The notes under the pieces are model-generated. The model made no database searches. It was not told the DNA's origin and saw nothing but the letters and a program-made list of their open reading frames with translations. A program made the position numbers and the translations under genes. Below are positions 30,895 through 39,562 of a DNA stretch of 49,131 bases, in pieces (the stretch's first letter is position 1; the number at the start of each line of letters is the position of its first letter). Origin of the DNA: UBA2588 sp964343075 (GTDB taxonomy: Bacteria > Chloroflexota > Dehalococcoidia > Lucifugimonadales > UBA3495); contig CAYFGT010000011.1 of NCBI GenBank assembly GCA_964343075.1, forward strand, positions 1 through 49,131, read 5' to 3'.

Positions 30895-32832
30895 TTATAC
30901 GTCCAGGTTCTTTACTGTCCTCGCATGAGCTTGAATGAAACCTTTTCTGGGCCCCACGGCCTCGCCCATTAAAGTGGTAAATACCTCTACAGATTGCATC
31001 ACGTCATCAATATTTACTTGCAACATCTGTCGCGTATCAGGATTCATAGTCGTTTCCCAAAGTTGCTCAGGGTTCATTTCACCTAAACCTTTATATCTTT
31101 GCGTTTGCAAACCTCGCTTACCTTCAAATTCTTCAAGTACATTATCTTTCTCAGATTCTGTATAGGCATATTTTGAGTCACTTCCTGCTTGGATTTTGTA
31201 TAACGGAGGCTGTGCTATGTACAAAAACCCGTTTTCTATAAGAGGCAGCATTCTCCGATAGAAAAATGTTAGAATCAAGGTTCTTATGTGTGATCCATCA
31301 ACATCAGCATCAGTCATTATAATAACTTTATGATATCTGACTTTACCTGAATCAAAGTCTTCTCCTTCTCCTGCTCCGATAGCTGCGATCATAGATCTAA
31401 TTTCATCATGCCCCAATATTTTGTCAGGTTGTTGGAGGACTCTTTCCACATTTAATATCTTGCCTTTCAAAGGAAGAATCGCTTGGAATTGCCTGTCTCT
31501 TCCCATTTTCGCTGATCCACCTGCGGATTCACCTTCCACTATATACAGTTCTGATTTGCCAGGATCTCTTTCCGCACAATCGGCCAGCTTACCTGGCAAG
31601 GATGACCCATCCAAAGCATTTTTCCTGATTACTAATTCTCGTGCCTTTTTGGCAGCATCTCGAGCTTTTTGGGATGTAAGACATTTATCTATGATCTTTT
31701 TCGCATCGGCAGGAGTTTCTTCTAAATATCTAACCAGCCCCTCGCTAACTATCGTATCAACAGCTCCTCTAATTTCAGCGTTTCCTAATTTCGTTTTAGT
31801 TTGACCTTCAAATTGAGGATCTGTCAATTTGACACTTACAACCGCTGACAATCCTTCTCTAACATCTTCTCCAATCAAGTTGGGTTGTTCTTCTTTAATA
31901 AATCCTTGTTTCCTCGCGTAATCGTTCAATATGCGTGTCAAAGCTAGCCTAAACCCTGTGAGATGAGTGCCTCCTTCTTGCGTGTTGATACAGTTTGCAA
32001 AAGAATATACAGATTCTGTATAACCTTGGTTGTATTGAACAGCAACTTCAACCACGGCTTCAGGGACTTCCTTTTGATAATAGAACGGGACTTCATGCAA
32101 GTAAGACCTATTCTTATTCATATTTCTTACAAGATTAGCAATACCGCCATCGAAAAAATATGTGCGTTCAATATCTCCTTTCCTAGTTTTTTCGTGCCAG
32201 TAACTCGTGAAATGAATCTTCAAACCTTTATTCAAATACCCTATCTCTTTAAAATGGCTAGTCAGTATGTCAAAATCGAAATCCACAACTGGAAATATCT
32301 CTGGATCAGGAGTAAATCTTATTGTAGTCCCATGAATATCTGTAGAGCCCGCTGTTTCTAGTTTTCCTGTAGCAATCCCCTGATTGTATTTTTGTGTATA
32401 TATTTTCCCTTCTCGATGAATTTCTGCTGTAACGTTACAAGATAAGGCATTAACTACGGACGCCCCAACTCCATGCAGCCCGCCGCTAACCTTATACGCC
32501 CCTCCGCCGAATTTTCCTCCAGCATGCAATGTAGTCATGACCGTCTCCAAAGCGGACAGCCCTGTCGTTGCGTGCTTGTCTACAGGAATACCACGGCCAT
32601 TATCGGTTAAACTCACTTCTCCGTCTTCAGATATAGTGATATTAACTGTATCGCAATATCCTGCCATCGCTTCGTCAACACAATTATCAAGAATTTCATA
32701 TATTAGATGATGAAGACCTCGTTGGTCTGTGCTACCTATATACATCCCTGGCCGGACTCTCACTGCTTCCAGACCTTCTAATACTTGGATATCTTTGGCT
32801 GAATAGGACTTGTTCGGTTGTTTCGTACTCAT
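30895..32832 (-). CDS. gyrB: DNA gyrase subunit B
   Basis: ATPase subunit of gyrase, which introduces negative supercoils. GHKL ATPase motifs are LTDNGRGIPVDKH and YKVSGGLHGVGASVVNAL. The TOPRIM domain has EGESAGGSAKMGRDRQFQA and DADVDGSHIRTL. The C-terminus ends in the short B-type tail (EAVGPRKGFIQAHA). The frame opens at a TTG at 32853; the ATG at 32832 gives 645 aa and the usual STKQP...YSAKDIQVLEGLEAVRVRPGMYIG opening, so it is preferred. gyrA is not in the window. Confidence 0.95.
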   Translation of the reverse strand: MSTKQPNKSYSAKDIQVLEGLEAVRVRPGMYIGSTDQRGLHHLIYEILDNCVDEAMAGYCDTVNITISEDGEVSLTDNGRGIPVDKHATTGLSALETVMTTLHAGGKFGGGAYKVSGGLHGVGASVVNALSCNVTAEIHREGKIYTQKYNQGIATGKLETAGSTDIHGTTIRFTPDPEIFPVVDFDFDILTSHFKEIGYLNKGLKIHFTSYWHEKTRKGDIERTYFFDGGIANLVRNMNKNRSYLHEVPFYYQKEVPEAVVEVAVQYNQGYTESVYSFANCINTQEGGTHLTGFRLALTRILNDYARKQGFIKEEQPNLIGEDVREGLSAVVSVKLTDPQFEGQTKTKLGNAEIRGAVDTIVSEGLVRYLEETPADAKKIIDKCLTSQKARDAAKKARELVIRKNALDGSSLPGKLADCAERDPGKSELYIVEGESAGGSAKMGRDRQFQAILPLKGKILNVERVLQQPDKILGHDEIRSMIAAIGAGEGEDFDSGKVRYHKVIIMTDADVDGSHIRTLILTFFYRRMLPLIENGFLYIAQPPLYKIQAGSDSKYAYTESEKDNVLEEFEGKRGLQTQRYKGLGEMNPEQLWETTMNPDTRQMLQVNIDDVMQSVEVFTTLMGEAVGPRKGFIQAHARTVKNLDV

Positions 32833-32888
32833 AAACCTTGACTTCGCTGACAAATTTCCAGATCACCACAATACCGGAACAGCTACCC

Positions 32889-32908
32889 TATTTTATCAAA
32901 ATAAAATA
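32889..32908. repeat. Perfect 8-bp AT-only inverted repeat upstream of gyrB
   Basis: TATTTTAT-CAAA-ATAAAATA between the NUDIX and gyrB genes. On the minus strand it contains an extended -10 (TGATAAAAT). It could be a supercoiling-sensitive promoter element or a weak NUDIX terminator. Confidence 0.35.
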
Positions 32909-32953
32909 AGTTCAACCCTACCTGAATGTCACTCTAATCTAGTGTTTATACAC

Positions 32954-33370
32954 CTATACGTTATCCCAGAAAAATTCACCTGATAAAAACGCCTTGATCG
33001 CATAATCAACAGGTCTAAATAATGGTTCTGGCAATTCCTCTTTCCGAAACCATCCACATGTCTCAAATTTATCAGGCTCTTGTATTACAGGACATTGATC
33101 TTGCTTTAGTTTGCTTACATATTCCACATCAACATAGTGCCTATCATATTCAACAATATTTGACACACACAAAAATGTCATTTGACCCAGCACTAGACCA
33201 AATTCTTCCAAAGCCTCTCTTCGTGCGCAATTCTCAAAAGATTCACCAAACTCTAAATGTCCTCCTGTAGAACCCCAAAAACCTTGAGCGTGCGATCCCT
33301 TCCTTTTGGACAGGAATATCAAATCGTCTTTAATTAATAATGTGCCTACTCCAATTTTTACGATTTCCAC
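32954..33370 (-). CDS. NUDIX hydrolase
   Basis: Hydrolyses a nucleoside-diphosphate-linked substrate; which one is unknown. The Nudix box GHLEFGESFENCARREALEEFGL (about residues 37-59) is complete. The fold resembles ADP-ribose/MutT-like pyrophosphatases. 138 aa. It is divergent from trpS and upstream of gyrB on the same strand. Confidence 0.88.
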   Translation of the reverse strand: MEIVKIGVGTLLIKDDLIFLSKRKGSHAQGFWGSTGGHLEFGESFENCARREALEEFGLVLGQMTFLCVSNIVEYDRHYVDVEYVSKLKQDQCPVIQEPDKFETCGWFRKEELPEPLFRPVDYAIKAFLSGEFFWDNV

Positions 33371-33415
33371 TTTTTATCACCCAAACAAAAACTTAGTGTA
33401 TTATACTTGGTCCCT

Positions 33416-33424
33416 TGATATAAT
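33416..33424 (+). promoter_or_regulatory. Extended -10 promoter of trpS
   Basis: TGA-TATAAT (33416-33424), with no good -35 at 17 bp. The leader to the ATG at 33490 is about 60 nt, too short for a T-box. Confidence 0.4.
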
Positions 33425-33489
33425 AGTTTAGATGCGTACACTTCCTAATCCGTAAACATAGAGCACTTACCAGGTAGGTAATTAATAGT

Positions 33490-34491
33490 ATGAAAAAGAG
33501 AATACTTACAGGAATTCGCCCCACAGGCAAATTACATTTAGGCCATTATGTAGGAGCATTAGAAAATTGGATTCAATTACAAGAAACGTACGATTGCTTT
33601 TTCCTTATTGCTGACTACCAGGCTCTAGGTGATCACATAGATGAAATGGAAAACATAAAAATCGCTGTCAGGGACGTAGTTCTAGATTGGCTGAGTGTAG
33701 GTTTAGATCCAAACAGGTCAACTTTTATAGTTCAAAGTTACGTTCCTGAACACGCCGAACTCGCGATGCTATTGTCAATGTTAACCCCACTTGGCATGCT
33801 TGACCGCAACCCTACTTTGAAATCCGAGAGGGAACGGATTTCAAACACTAGTCTATCTGTAGGCTTCTATACATACCCAGTAAGCCAAGTAGCTGACATA
33901 CTTTTACCAAAAGCAAACCTCGTACCAGTCGGAGAAGATCAGTTGCCTCACATCGAAATGACAAGAGAAATAGCTAGGCGATTCAATAATCGGTATGGCG
34001 AAGTATTTCCTGAACCCGATAGTTTAGTGGGTAGAGTTGCTAGACTGATGGGCACAGATGGACAAGCCAAAATGAGTAAAAGTATAGGAAACGTAATATA
34101 TTTATCAGACGATTCCGAAACCGTTACAAAAAAGATTATGTCTATGTACACAGATCCAACTAGAATTAGAGCAACCGACCCAGGGCATGTCGACGGTAAC
34201 CCTGTTTTCCAATATCACGACGCTTTTAATAGTGATACTCAAGAAGTGGAGGATCTCAAAGAACGATACACCAAAGGCCAAGTAGGAGATGTTGAGGTTA
34301 AGCAAAAACTAATATTAGCTGTAAACGATTTCCTCGAACCTATCAGAGAAACGAGGGCTCAATATGAAACGAATCCATCTTTCGTAGATGAATGTATCGA
34401 AAACGGTTCCGCAAAAGGAAGAGAGACCGCGCAACAAACCATGCTTGAAGTAAGAGAAAAAATGGGACTTTATTATGCTTCCAAGTCCTAG
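33490..34491 (+). CDS. trpS: Tryptophanyl-tRNA synthetase
   Basis: Class Ic synthetase charging tRNA-Trp. The HIGH motif is PTGKLHLGHYVGAL (about 11-24) and KMSKS is AKMSKSIGN (about 197-205). Length 333 aa is normal for bacterial TrpRS. First gene of a plus-strand run with the inositol-phosphatase-like and PlsY-like genes 30 nt apart each. Confidence 0.97.
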   Translation: MKKRILTGIRPTGKLHLGHYVGALENWIQLQETYDCFFLIADYQALGDHIDEMENIKIAVRDVVLDWLSVGLDPNRSTFIVQSYVPEHAELAMLLSMLTPLGMLDRNPTLKSERERISNTSLSVGFYTYPVSQVADILLPKANLVPVGEDQLPHIEMTREIARRFNNRYGEVFPEPDSLVGRVARLMGTDGQAKMSKSIGNVIYLSDDSETVTKKIMSMYTDPTRIRATDPGHVDGNPVFQYHDAFNSDTQEVEDLKERYTKGQVGDVEVKQKLILAVNDFLEPIRETRAQYETNPSFVDECIENGSAKGRETAQQTMLEVREKMGLYYASKS

Positions 34492-34521
34492 GAAGTTTAC
34501 AACCGTGAAGGGCAATCGTAT

Positions 34522-35352
34522 ATGAGCATCCCATCATCTACAACGGGGAAAACCGCAATGGAAGTTGCAATAGAAGCTGCTAACATTTCGGGCAGTTACA
34601 TACTGAGCAAATTTAACACCGACCTCACCATTTCGTTTAAGGGTCGCACAGATATAGTGACAGACGCGGATACCCAGTCAGAAACTCTAGCCATGTCATT
34701 TATACAGAAAGAATACCCAGACCATAACATCTTGTCCGAAGAGTCTGATCCTTTTGACCAGGGCTCTGAGTTTACATGGATCATCGATCCTATAGACGGA
34801 ACCAAAAATTATGCTTCCGGGATTCCTCATTTTTGTGTAGTGGTAGCGCTTGCAAGAACGGATCGTCAAACGAGGACTTTAGATATTATTACAGGAGTAA
34901 CATTTGATCCGATCCGGAATGAAATGTTTACCGCAGAGATCGGCTGTGGCTCATACTTAAACGGCGAAAAACTTCATATCTCAGACAAAACACAAGTGAT
35001 AGATTCAATTTTAGGGTTTGATTTAGGTTACGTAGACGATAAAGCCACTTCAGCACTTGAAATGATCCATAAAGACTTGTGGCCTAATTTGCAAGGATTC
35101 CGACTAATGGGCTCATCCGCTTTAGGACTAGCCTATGCTGCAGCAGGCAGGATTGACTTATATTTCCATCATTCATTGTCAGCCTGGGATGTAGCGTCTG
35201 GTTTACTATTAGTCAGAGAAGCTGGAGGAGAAATAATAACTAAATCCGGTGATCCCGCCCACTGCTTTAGCGGAAGTATCATTGCATCCAATAGACGCGT
35301 GTTAACAGATTTCCAAAAAATAACAAAAGAATCCACATGGACACGTTTATAA
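34522..35352 (+). CDS. Inositol-monophosphatase-family phosphatase
   Basis: Mg-dependent, Li-sensitive-type phosphatase fold. Metal-binding motifs are SEES, then WIIDPIDGTKNYASG (about 90-105), and the C-terminal SAWDVASGLLLVREAGG. 276 aa. Substrates in this family include inositol phosphate, fructose-1,6-bisphosphate, histidinol phosphate and PAP. Because the window also encodes inositol-phosphate synthase and PI-lipid enzymes, inositol monophosphatase is attractive but unproven. Confidence 0.87.
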   Translation: MSIPSSTTGKTAMEVAIEAANISGSYILSKFNTDLTISFKGRTDIVTDADTQSETLAMSFIQKEYPDHNILSEESDPFDQGSEFTWIIDPIDGTKNYASGIPHFCVVVALARTDRQTRTLDIITGVTFDPIRNEMFTAEIGCGSYLNGEKLHISDKTQVIDSILGFDLGYVDDKATSALEMIHKDLWPNLQGFRLMGSSALGLAYAAAGRIDLYFHHSLSAWDVASGLLLVREAGGEIITKSGDPAHCFSGSIIASNRRVLTDFQKITKESTWTRL

Positions 35353-35385
35353 AATAAGAAAAGGAAACAAAAAGATCACATATTC

Positions 35386-36021
35386 ATGAACGAACTCCCA
35401 TTTTTAGCAACACCGTTAATCATTGTGTCTATCGCATATCTATTGGGTTCTATTCCAACAGCATTCTTAGTCAGTAAAAGTAAAGGAATAGACATTTTCG
35501 CTGTTGGGACGCAATCTGCTGGTGCATCAAATGTCTTTTCTAACATAGGTAAAACCAAGGCTGCCATTGTAATGTTGATTGACGTGTTAAAAGCAGGAAT
35601 TGCTGTAGCAATCCCCATACAACTGGGCCAGCCGGATGCTGTTGTACTCGCTGCTGCCTATGCTGCCATCATAGGTCACTGGCATTCAATATTTACTAAA
35701 TTTCGAGGAGGTGATGGCATGGCCAGCATGATAGGGATCATAACCATGTTAGTCCCTTCGATTGCAGTCATGTCGATGTTGATAGGAACGTTATTCATAT
35801 TGATATTTAGTCGTTGGCGTAGTAGAACATGCATAGGATTGTTTGTATGTACAGTCGCTATAGTGATACTAGGTAGATCAGGAGTTTATCCCGCAACCAC
35901 TATAATAGGATTAAGCTTTCTGTCTCTTAGCATAATAATCCATTCATTGTACAAACGAGCTAGAGCTTCAAAACACACTGTACCGCAACGTTCATCCGAT
36001 CAAATTCCTATGAAATCATAA
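35386..36021 (+). CDS. PlsY-family membrane acyltransferase homologue (divergent)
   Basis: Integral membrane protein of 211 aa with about five to six hydrophobic segments. It has the PlsY motif 1 frame (GSIPTAFLVSKSKGIDI) and motif 2 frame (GHWHSIFTKFRGGDG), the family that transfers acyl groups from acyl phosphate to glycerol 3-phosphate. The GSGNxGATN block is replaced by GTQSAGASN, and the GGK lysine by Asp, so activity may differ. A second, more divergent copy lies at 38032. RBS AAAAGGAAAC. Confidence 0.72.
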   Translation: MNELPFLATPLIIVSIAYLLGSIPTAFLVSKSKGIDIFAVGTQSAGASNVFSNIGKTKAAIVMLIDVLKAGIAVAIPIQLGQPDAVVLAAAYAAIIGHWHSIFTKFRGGDGMASMIGIITMLVPSIAVMSMLIGTLFILIFSRWRSRTCIGLFVCTVAIVILGRSGVYPATTIIGLSFLSLSIIIHSLYKRARASKHTVPQRSSDQIPMKS

Positions 36022-36064
36022 CTTCCGAACAACAAAATCTTCGAAATCACTGTCTTGAACCCCT

Positions 36065-36093
36065 GTTTCATAGTTTTTCCCGTGTAGTAAAAT
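36065..36093 (+). promoter_or_regulatory. Promoter of the glutaredoxin-like gene
   Basis: GTTTCA (36065-36070), 17-bp spacer, TAAAAT (36088-36093). The ATG at 36125 has AAGGAG upstream. Confidence 0.4.
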
Positions 36094-36124
36094 TTTTTTA
36101 TACGAGAAGCGTAAGGAGTACTTC

Positions 36125-36355
36125 ATGCCAGATACAGACACAGGCAATATCCTGATATACACCCACCCTGACTGCGCATTTTCAGCCGCAGCTAAAGCAG
36201 ACTACCGTAGAAGCAAAATTGCTTATACAGAAATTGATGTCTCACAACAACCCGAACAAATACCCGATTTGGAAAAACTTACCAATGGAGAGCGTATCAC
36301 CCCAGTAATTGTGGAAAATGGAACAGTCACCATTGGATACAAAGGCGGATATTGA
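36125..36355 (+). CDS. Glutaredoxin-like thioredoxin-fold protein (UXX-star type)
   Basis: A 76-aa thioredoxin-fold domain. The active site region reads HPDCAFSAAAKADY, with Cys18 in a CxxS arrangement. ITPVIVENGTVTIGYKGG supplies the cis-Pro loop (TPVI). The pattern resembles the UXX-star family, where this position is often selenocysteine; here it is Cys. Single Cys, so monothiol chemistry is expected. It precedes recA by 111 nt. Confidence 0.72.
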   Translation: MPDTDTGNILIYTHPDCAFSAAAKADYRRSKIAYTEIDVSQQPEQIPDLEKLTNGERITPVIVENGTVTIGYKGGY

Positions 36356-36383
36356 GACTTCTAGGGATTCGGTCCGAATCTCA

Positions 36384-36395
36384 AAACATCTGTTC
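36384..36395 (-). promoter_or_regulatory. Putative LexA box 1 of recA
   Basis: GAACAGATGTTT on the minus strand, nearly identical to the lexA site. Its centre is 33 bp, three helical turns, from the second box. Confidence 0.6.
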
Positions 36396-36416
36396 TAAAA
36401 CAGACTTTACAAAACA

Positions 36417-36428
36417 GAACATCTGTAC
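36417..36428 (+). promoter_or_regulatory. Putative LexA box 2 of recA, overlapping the promoter
   Basis: GAACATCTGTAC lies between a -35 TTTACA (36406-36411) and a -10 TATTCT (36429-36434), 17 bp apart. LexA bound here would block RNA polymerase. Confidence 0.6.
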
Positions 36429-36466
36429 TATTCTGTATAGTAATTAAAATATTTATAGAGGTTTTC

Positions 36467-37546
36467 ATGCAATCACTAAATGACAATTCTGACAAAACTT
36501 CGGCGCTTGACATAGCAATCACCAGTATCGAAAAAGACCATGGTAAAGGTGCCATTATGCGCCTAGGAGACAAAGCGGACAAAGTAGAAACCCATGCAAT
36601 ACCTACCGGATCACTAACGTTGGATTTAGCCCTAGGAGTGGGAGGTCTTCCTAGAGGTAGAGTCACTGAAATTTACGGAGCAGAATCAGCAGGGAAATCA
36701 ACCCTAGCAGTGCACTTCATGGCAGAAACTCAACGTACAGGCGGTGTAGCAGCATACATAGATGCCGAGCATGCATTTGATCCTACTTATGCAGGCCGAT
36801 GCGGACTTATCCTCAAAGACTTGCTAATCGCGCAACCTGACAGTGGAGAACAAGCTCTAGACATAACTGAACAATTGGTAAGAAGTGGAGCCGTAGACAG
36901 TTTAGTCGTAGACAGTGTCGCAGCTCTAGTGCCTCAAGCAGAAATCGACGGCGAAATAGGAGACACTCATGTTGGATTACAAGCCCGATTGATGTCCCAA
37001 GCACTGCGAAAATTGACTAGTACCATCAACAAATCGAATACTGCAGTAGTATTTATAAACCAGCTCCGAGAAAAAGTTGGAGTATATTACGGTAGCCCAG
37101 AAGTCACACCAGGAGGGAGGGCTCTCAAATTCTATAGCTCTGTCAGAATCGATTTAAGACGGGCAGAATCTATCAAACAAGGATCTGAAATAATCGGCAA
37201 TCGGGTCAGAGCACGAGTGGTTAAAAACAAAGTAGCCGCACCATTTAAAGTTGCGGAATTCGATATCATGTTTGGTACAGGCATCAGTAAAACTGGCGAC
37301 CTCATTGAACTTGGAGTAACCGAGGGTTTGATTAAAAAGTCCGGGGCATTCTACTCGTATCAAGAGACGAAACTTGGACAAGGTAGAGAAGCAGCTAAAA
37401 GTTTTTTGAAAGACAATCCCACTGTGATGCAAGAAATAGAAGGATTGCTCCGCACAAAACAGAATGCTGCTGACCAACCAGATGAGCAATCTGCAGATGT
37501 AACAAAACTGGCCGATGATTTAAAATTATTGACCAATAACGAATAA
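36467..37546 (+). CDS. recA: Recombinase RecA
   Basis: Forms filaments on single-stranded DNA for homologous recombination and triggers LexA self-cleavage. Walker A is GAESAGKST (about 66-74). The VVDSVAALVPQAEIDGEIGD block (split by eye) and the L2-adjacent NQLREKVGVYYGSPEVTPGG are typical. 359 aa with an acidic C-terminal tail. AGAGG lies 5 nt before the ATG. It ends 3 nt before the stop of a convergent gene. Confidence 0.97.
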   Translation: MQSLNDNSDKTSALDIAITSIEKDHGKGAIMRLGDKADKVETHAIPTGSLTLDLALGVGGLPRGRVTEIYGAESAGKSTLAVHFMAETQRTGGVAAYIDAEHAFDPTYAGRCGLILKDLLIAQPDSGEQALDITEQLVRSGAVDSLVVDSVAALVPQAEIDGEIGDTHVGLQARLMSQALRKLTSTINKSNTAVVFINQLREKVGVYYGSPEVTPGGRALKFYSSVRIDLRRAESIKQGSEIIGNRVRARVVKNKVAAPFKVAEFDIMFGTGISKTGDLIELGVTEGLIKKSGAFYSYQETKLGQGREAAKSFLKDNPTVMQEIEGLLRTKQNAADQPDEQSADVTKLADDLKLLTNNE

Positions 37547-37549
37547 CCT

Positions 37550-38035
37550 TTACAACAGTCTAAGCCTCATGATTAATATGGCAACACCTATACCTATAAA
37601 ATCCCACAAAATCATGGGGCTCAAACCTAACAACAACATCCCTACATAGCTTACAACGATCGCAAACGATCCTAAGGAAAAGACAACTTGGGATCGTTTC
37701 CATTTTAGGACCCTACACAATCCCAAAGATACCCCCCATCCGAGTATTAAAGGAATGCTTACTCTTTCTATTTCGATCGGTACCGAATGAGGTACATAAA
37801 TTGATGCTACCATCCAACATGTGATAATTACTGGTACGCTCAGAATACACAAACCAAGTGCAACCGCTAAACGCGCTTTTGGAATTTCATACAACGGATT
37901 CCTCAATAACACAGTGCATGTCTTGCATTTAATACCAATCGAATCATCTCCTACACAATCAACGCAAATATCCTTCTCGCACTTACTACAATTTAAAGTC
38001 GCATCTCTTTCTTGGTGTTCATCACAACGCGTCAT
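37550..38035 (-). CDS. B-box-type zinc-finger membrane protein
   Basis: 161 aa, not assignable to a function. The N-terminus has a B-box-like cluster of metal ligands: C4/H7, then C16/C19, C24/C27 and C36/C39. Four hydrophobic segments follow: about 55-78, 92-108, 118-140 and 142-158. Such small B-box plus transmembrane proteins occur in Chloroflexota and Actinobacteria without known roles. Its ATG overlaps the stop of the PlsY-like gene (ATGA), so the two are coupled. Confidence 0.72.
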   Translation of the reverse strand: MTRCDEHQERDATLNCSKCEKDICVDCVGDDSIGIKCKTCTVLLRNPLYEIPKARLAVALGLCILSVPVIITCWMVASIYVPHSVPIEIERVSIPLILGWGVSLGLCRVLKWKRSQVVFSLGSFAIVVSYVGMLLLGLSPMILWDFIGIGVAILIMRLRLL

Positions 38036-38691
38036 TTGTTTGAAGCTCTTTCGTCACGATCATAAATCAATCTCACTAAAAGTCTTAAATGATTTCCTTT
38101 TTTCAGCGTTGTACCCACCCCATTTCCTACGACACGTTTTAGGGCAATTACCGAGATTATCAAGCTACTCACGAACATTTCATTCGTATCTCCCCAGTAA
38201 TAGACGAAAAGGAGAGTTATACCAACGAGGGCTATAGGGGCTGAATCTATTTTGAATATTTTCCTAACGATTGGTATACCTAGCACCCACATCCATGCAG
38301 AAAAATCTAAAACTAATAATGACGTAAAAAGTATATATATACTTCGCCCTCCCTTAAATTTCGAGAACATTGACCAGGAATTGCCAATAATAACCCATAA
38401 CATTCCGTATAGTATTAACCACACGGGGATCGAGTCAATGATCTGATAAGCAGCTGCAGTAAATAAGATAAATCTAGGAATAATAATCTTAACAATGAAA
38501 TCTGTTATCCCTAACATGACGGAAAGGTGCCCCCCTAAATTGTCCTTGATATTATTCAATCCAGGGTTACCATTGCCAATCGCAAAAACATTATCACTTT
38601 TTGAGATTTTGACGATTATGTATCCGGTAGGGAACGCCCCAATTATCAAACATACTACCCCAAATAGTACATAGAAAAGCAAAGTTTCCAT
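38032..38691 (-). CDS. Divergent PlsY-like membrane protein
   Basis: 219 aa with about six membrane segments. It keeps the outline of PlsY: GAFPTGYIIVKI near residue 18, GNGNPGLNN near 40, and GNSWSMFSKFKGGRS near 102. The His of motif 2 (GH) is Asn and the GGK lysine is Arg, so glycerol-3-phosphate acyltransfer is doubtful. It may use another substrate or be a non-catalytic paralogue. It is coupled to the zinc-finger membrane protein and follows the PHP gene by 3 nt. Confidence 0.65.
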   Translation of the reverse strand: METLLFYVLFGVVCLIIGAFPTGYIIVKISKSDNVFAIGNGNPGLNNIKDNLGGHLSVMLGITDFIVKIIIPRFILFTAAAYQIIDSIPVWLILYGMLWVIIGNSWSMFSKFKGGRSIYILFTSLLVLDFSAWMWVLGIPIVRKIFKIDSAPIALVGITLLFVYYWGDTNEMFVSSLIISVIALKRVVGNGVGTTLKKGNHLRLLVRLIYDRDERASNK

Positions 38692-38694
38692 CCT

Positions 38695-39519
38695 TTACTT
38701 CGCCAGCATTTCTAACTGCTCAACAGTCTCTACAGGAGGACCTACACTTCCTGGCGCCTTTTCCCAAGAATTTCCTAAGCCATGAAAGTCGCTACCTCCT
38801 GTAGCTATCAGGTCATAAGACGCACTGATTCGTAATAAATGATTGACTGTACCTACATCATAGCCACCATAAAAAGTTTCCAGTCCATCTAACCCTTCGT
38901 TCTTCAAAATCCGAATCCATCGCGTCATATTTTTAATTTCAAACGGGTGGGCCAATACAGCTACTCCCCCAGTTGATTTAATTAAAGCTACTGCATCTTG
39001 GGGAGTTAGTTTCGGAACTTCCGCATATGCAAGTCCTTGTCGATTAAGATGATTGATGAATGCGTCTTTGGGAGCCTCAAAATAACCTGCTTCAACAAGC
39101 GCCAAAGCAATATGAGGGCGTCCAACTGTGCCATCTCCGGCTATTTGTAAAACTCTCTCCCAAGTGATTTCCATACCAAGATCACATAAGTTCTTAATCA
39201 TCATCTGCGCTCTAGTCTTCCGTCCGTCCCTAAATCCAGTTAAATGTTGCTGGAATTGTCGGTTATGATAATCAATAAAATATCCTAATACATGGATTTC
39301 ATCATCAGATGTATCAGCACTCAACTCTATACCTGGTATCAATCTCAAGTCTGGATATTTTTCCGTATACTGGAACGCTTCGTCGAGACCATTAGTAGTG
39401 TCATGGTCTGTAATGGAAAATAATGTAGCTGAACTCACTGCAACTCGATCTATAAGCTCAGCTACGGATAACCGTCCATCTGAATGAGTAGTATGAAGAT
39501 GCAAATCCGCTACAGCCAC
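38695..39519 (-). CDS. PHP-domain metal-dependent phosphoesterase
   Basis: TIM-barrel-like hydrolase with three metals. DLHLHTTHSDG opens the protein (metal His pair). SITDHDT, PGIELS, AHPF and GGSDFHG carry the other ligands. 274 aa. The family includes 3',5'-nucleotide bisphosphate phosphatases (YciV/RnmA type), so a role in RNA turnover is possible and would suit its neighbour rny. It follows rny by 43 nt on the same strand. Confidence 0.87.
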   Translation of the reverse strand: MAVADLHLHTTHSDGRLSVAELIDRVAVSSATLFSITDHDTTNGLDEAFQYTEKYPDLRLIPGIELSADTSDDEIHVLGYFIDYHNRQFQQHLTGFRDGRKTRAQMMIKNLCDLGMEITWERVLQIAGDGTVGRPHIALALVEAGYFEAPKDAFINHLNRQGLAYAEVPKLTPQDAVALIKSTGGVAVLAHPFEIKNMTRWIRILKNEGLDGLETFYGGYDVGTVNHLLRISASYDLIATGGSDFHGLGNSWEKAPGSVGPPVETVEQLEMLAK

Positions 39520-39562
39520 ATTACCTCATATCAAAAAATCGTACCCGGACATTAAAACAAGA

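Noticed and set aside
32889..32908. AT-only inverted repeat as a definite operator
   Set aside because: Short A/T palindromes arise often by chance in AT-rich DNA. It is listed only as a low-confidence repeat.
33425..33489. Attenuator or T-box for trpS, with a 7-codon ORF (MRTLPNP)
   Set aside because: No Trp codon, no terminator, no T-box sequence, and the leader is too short.
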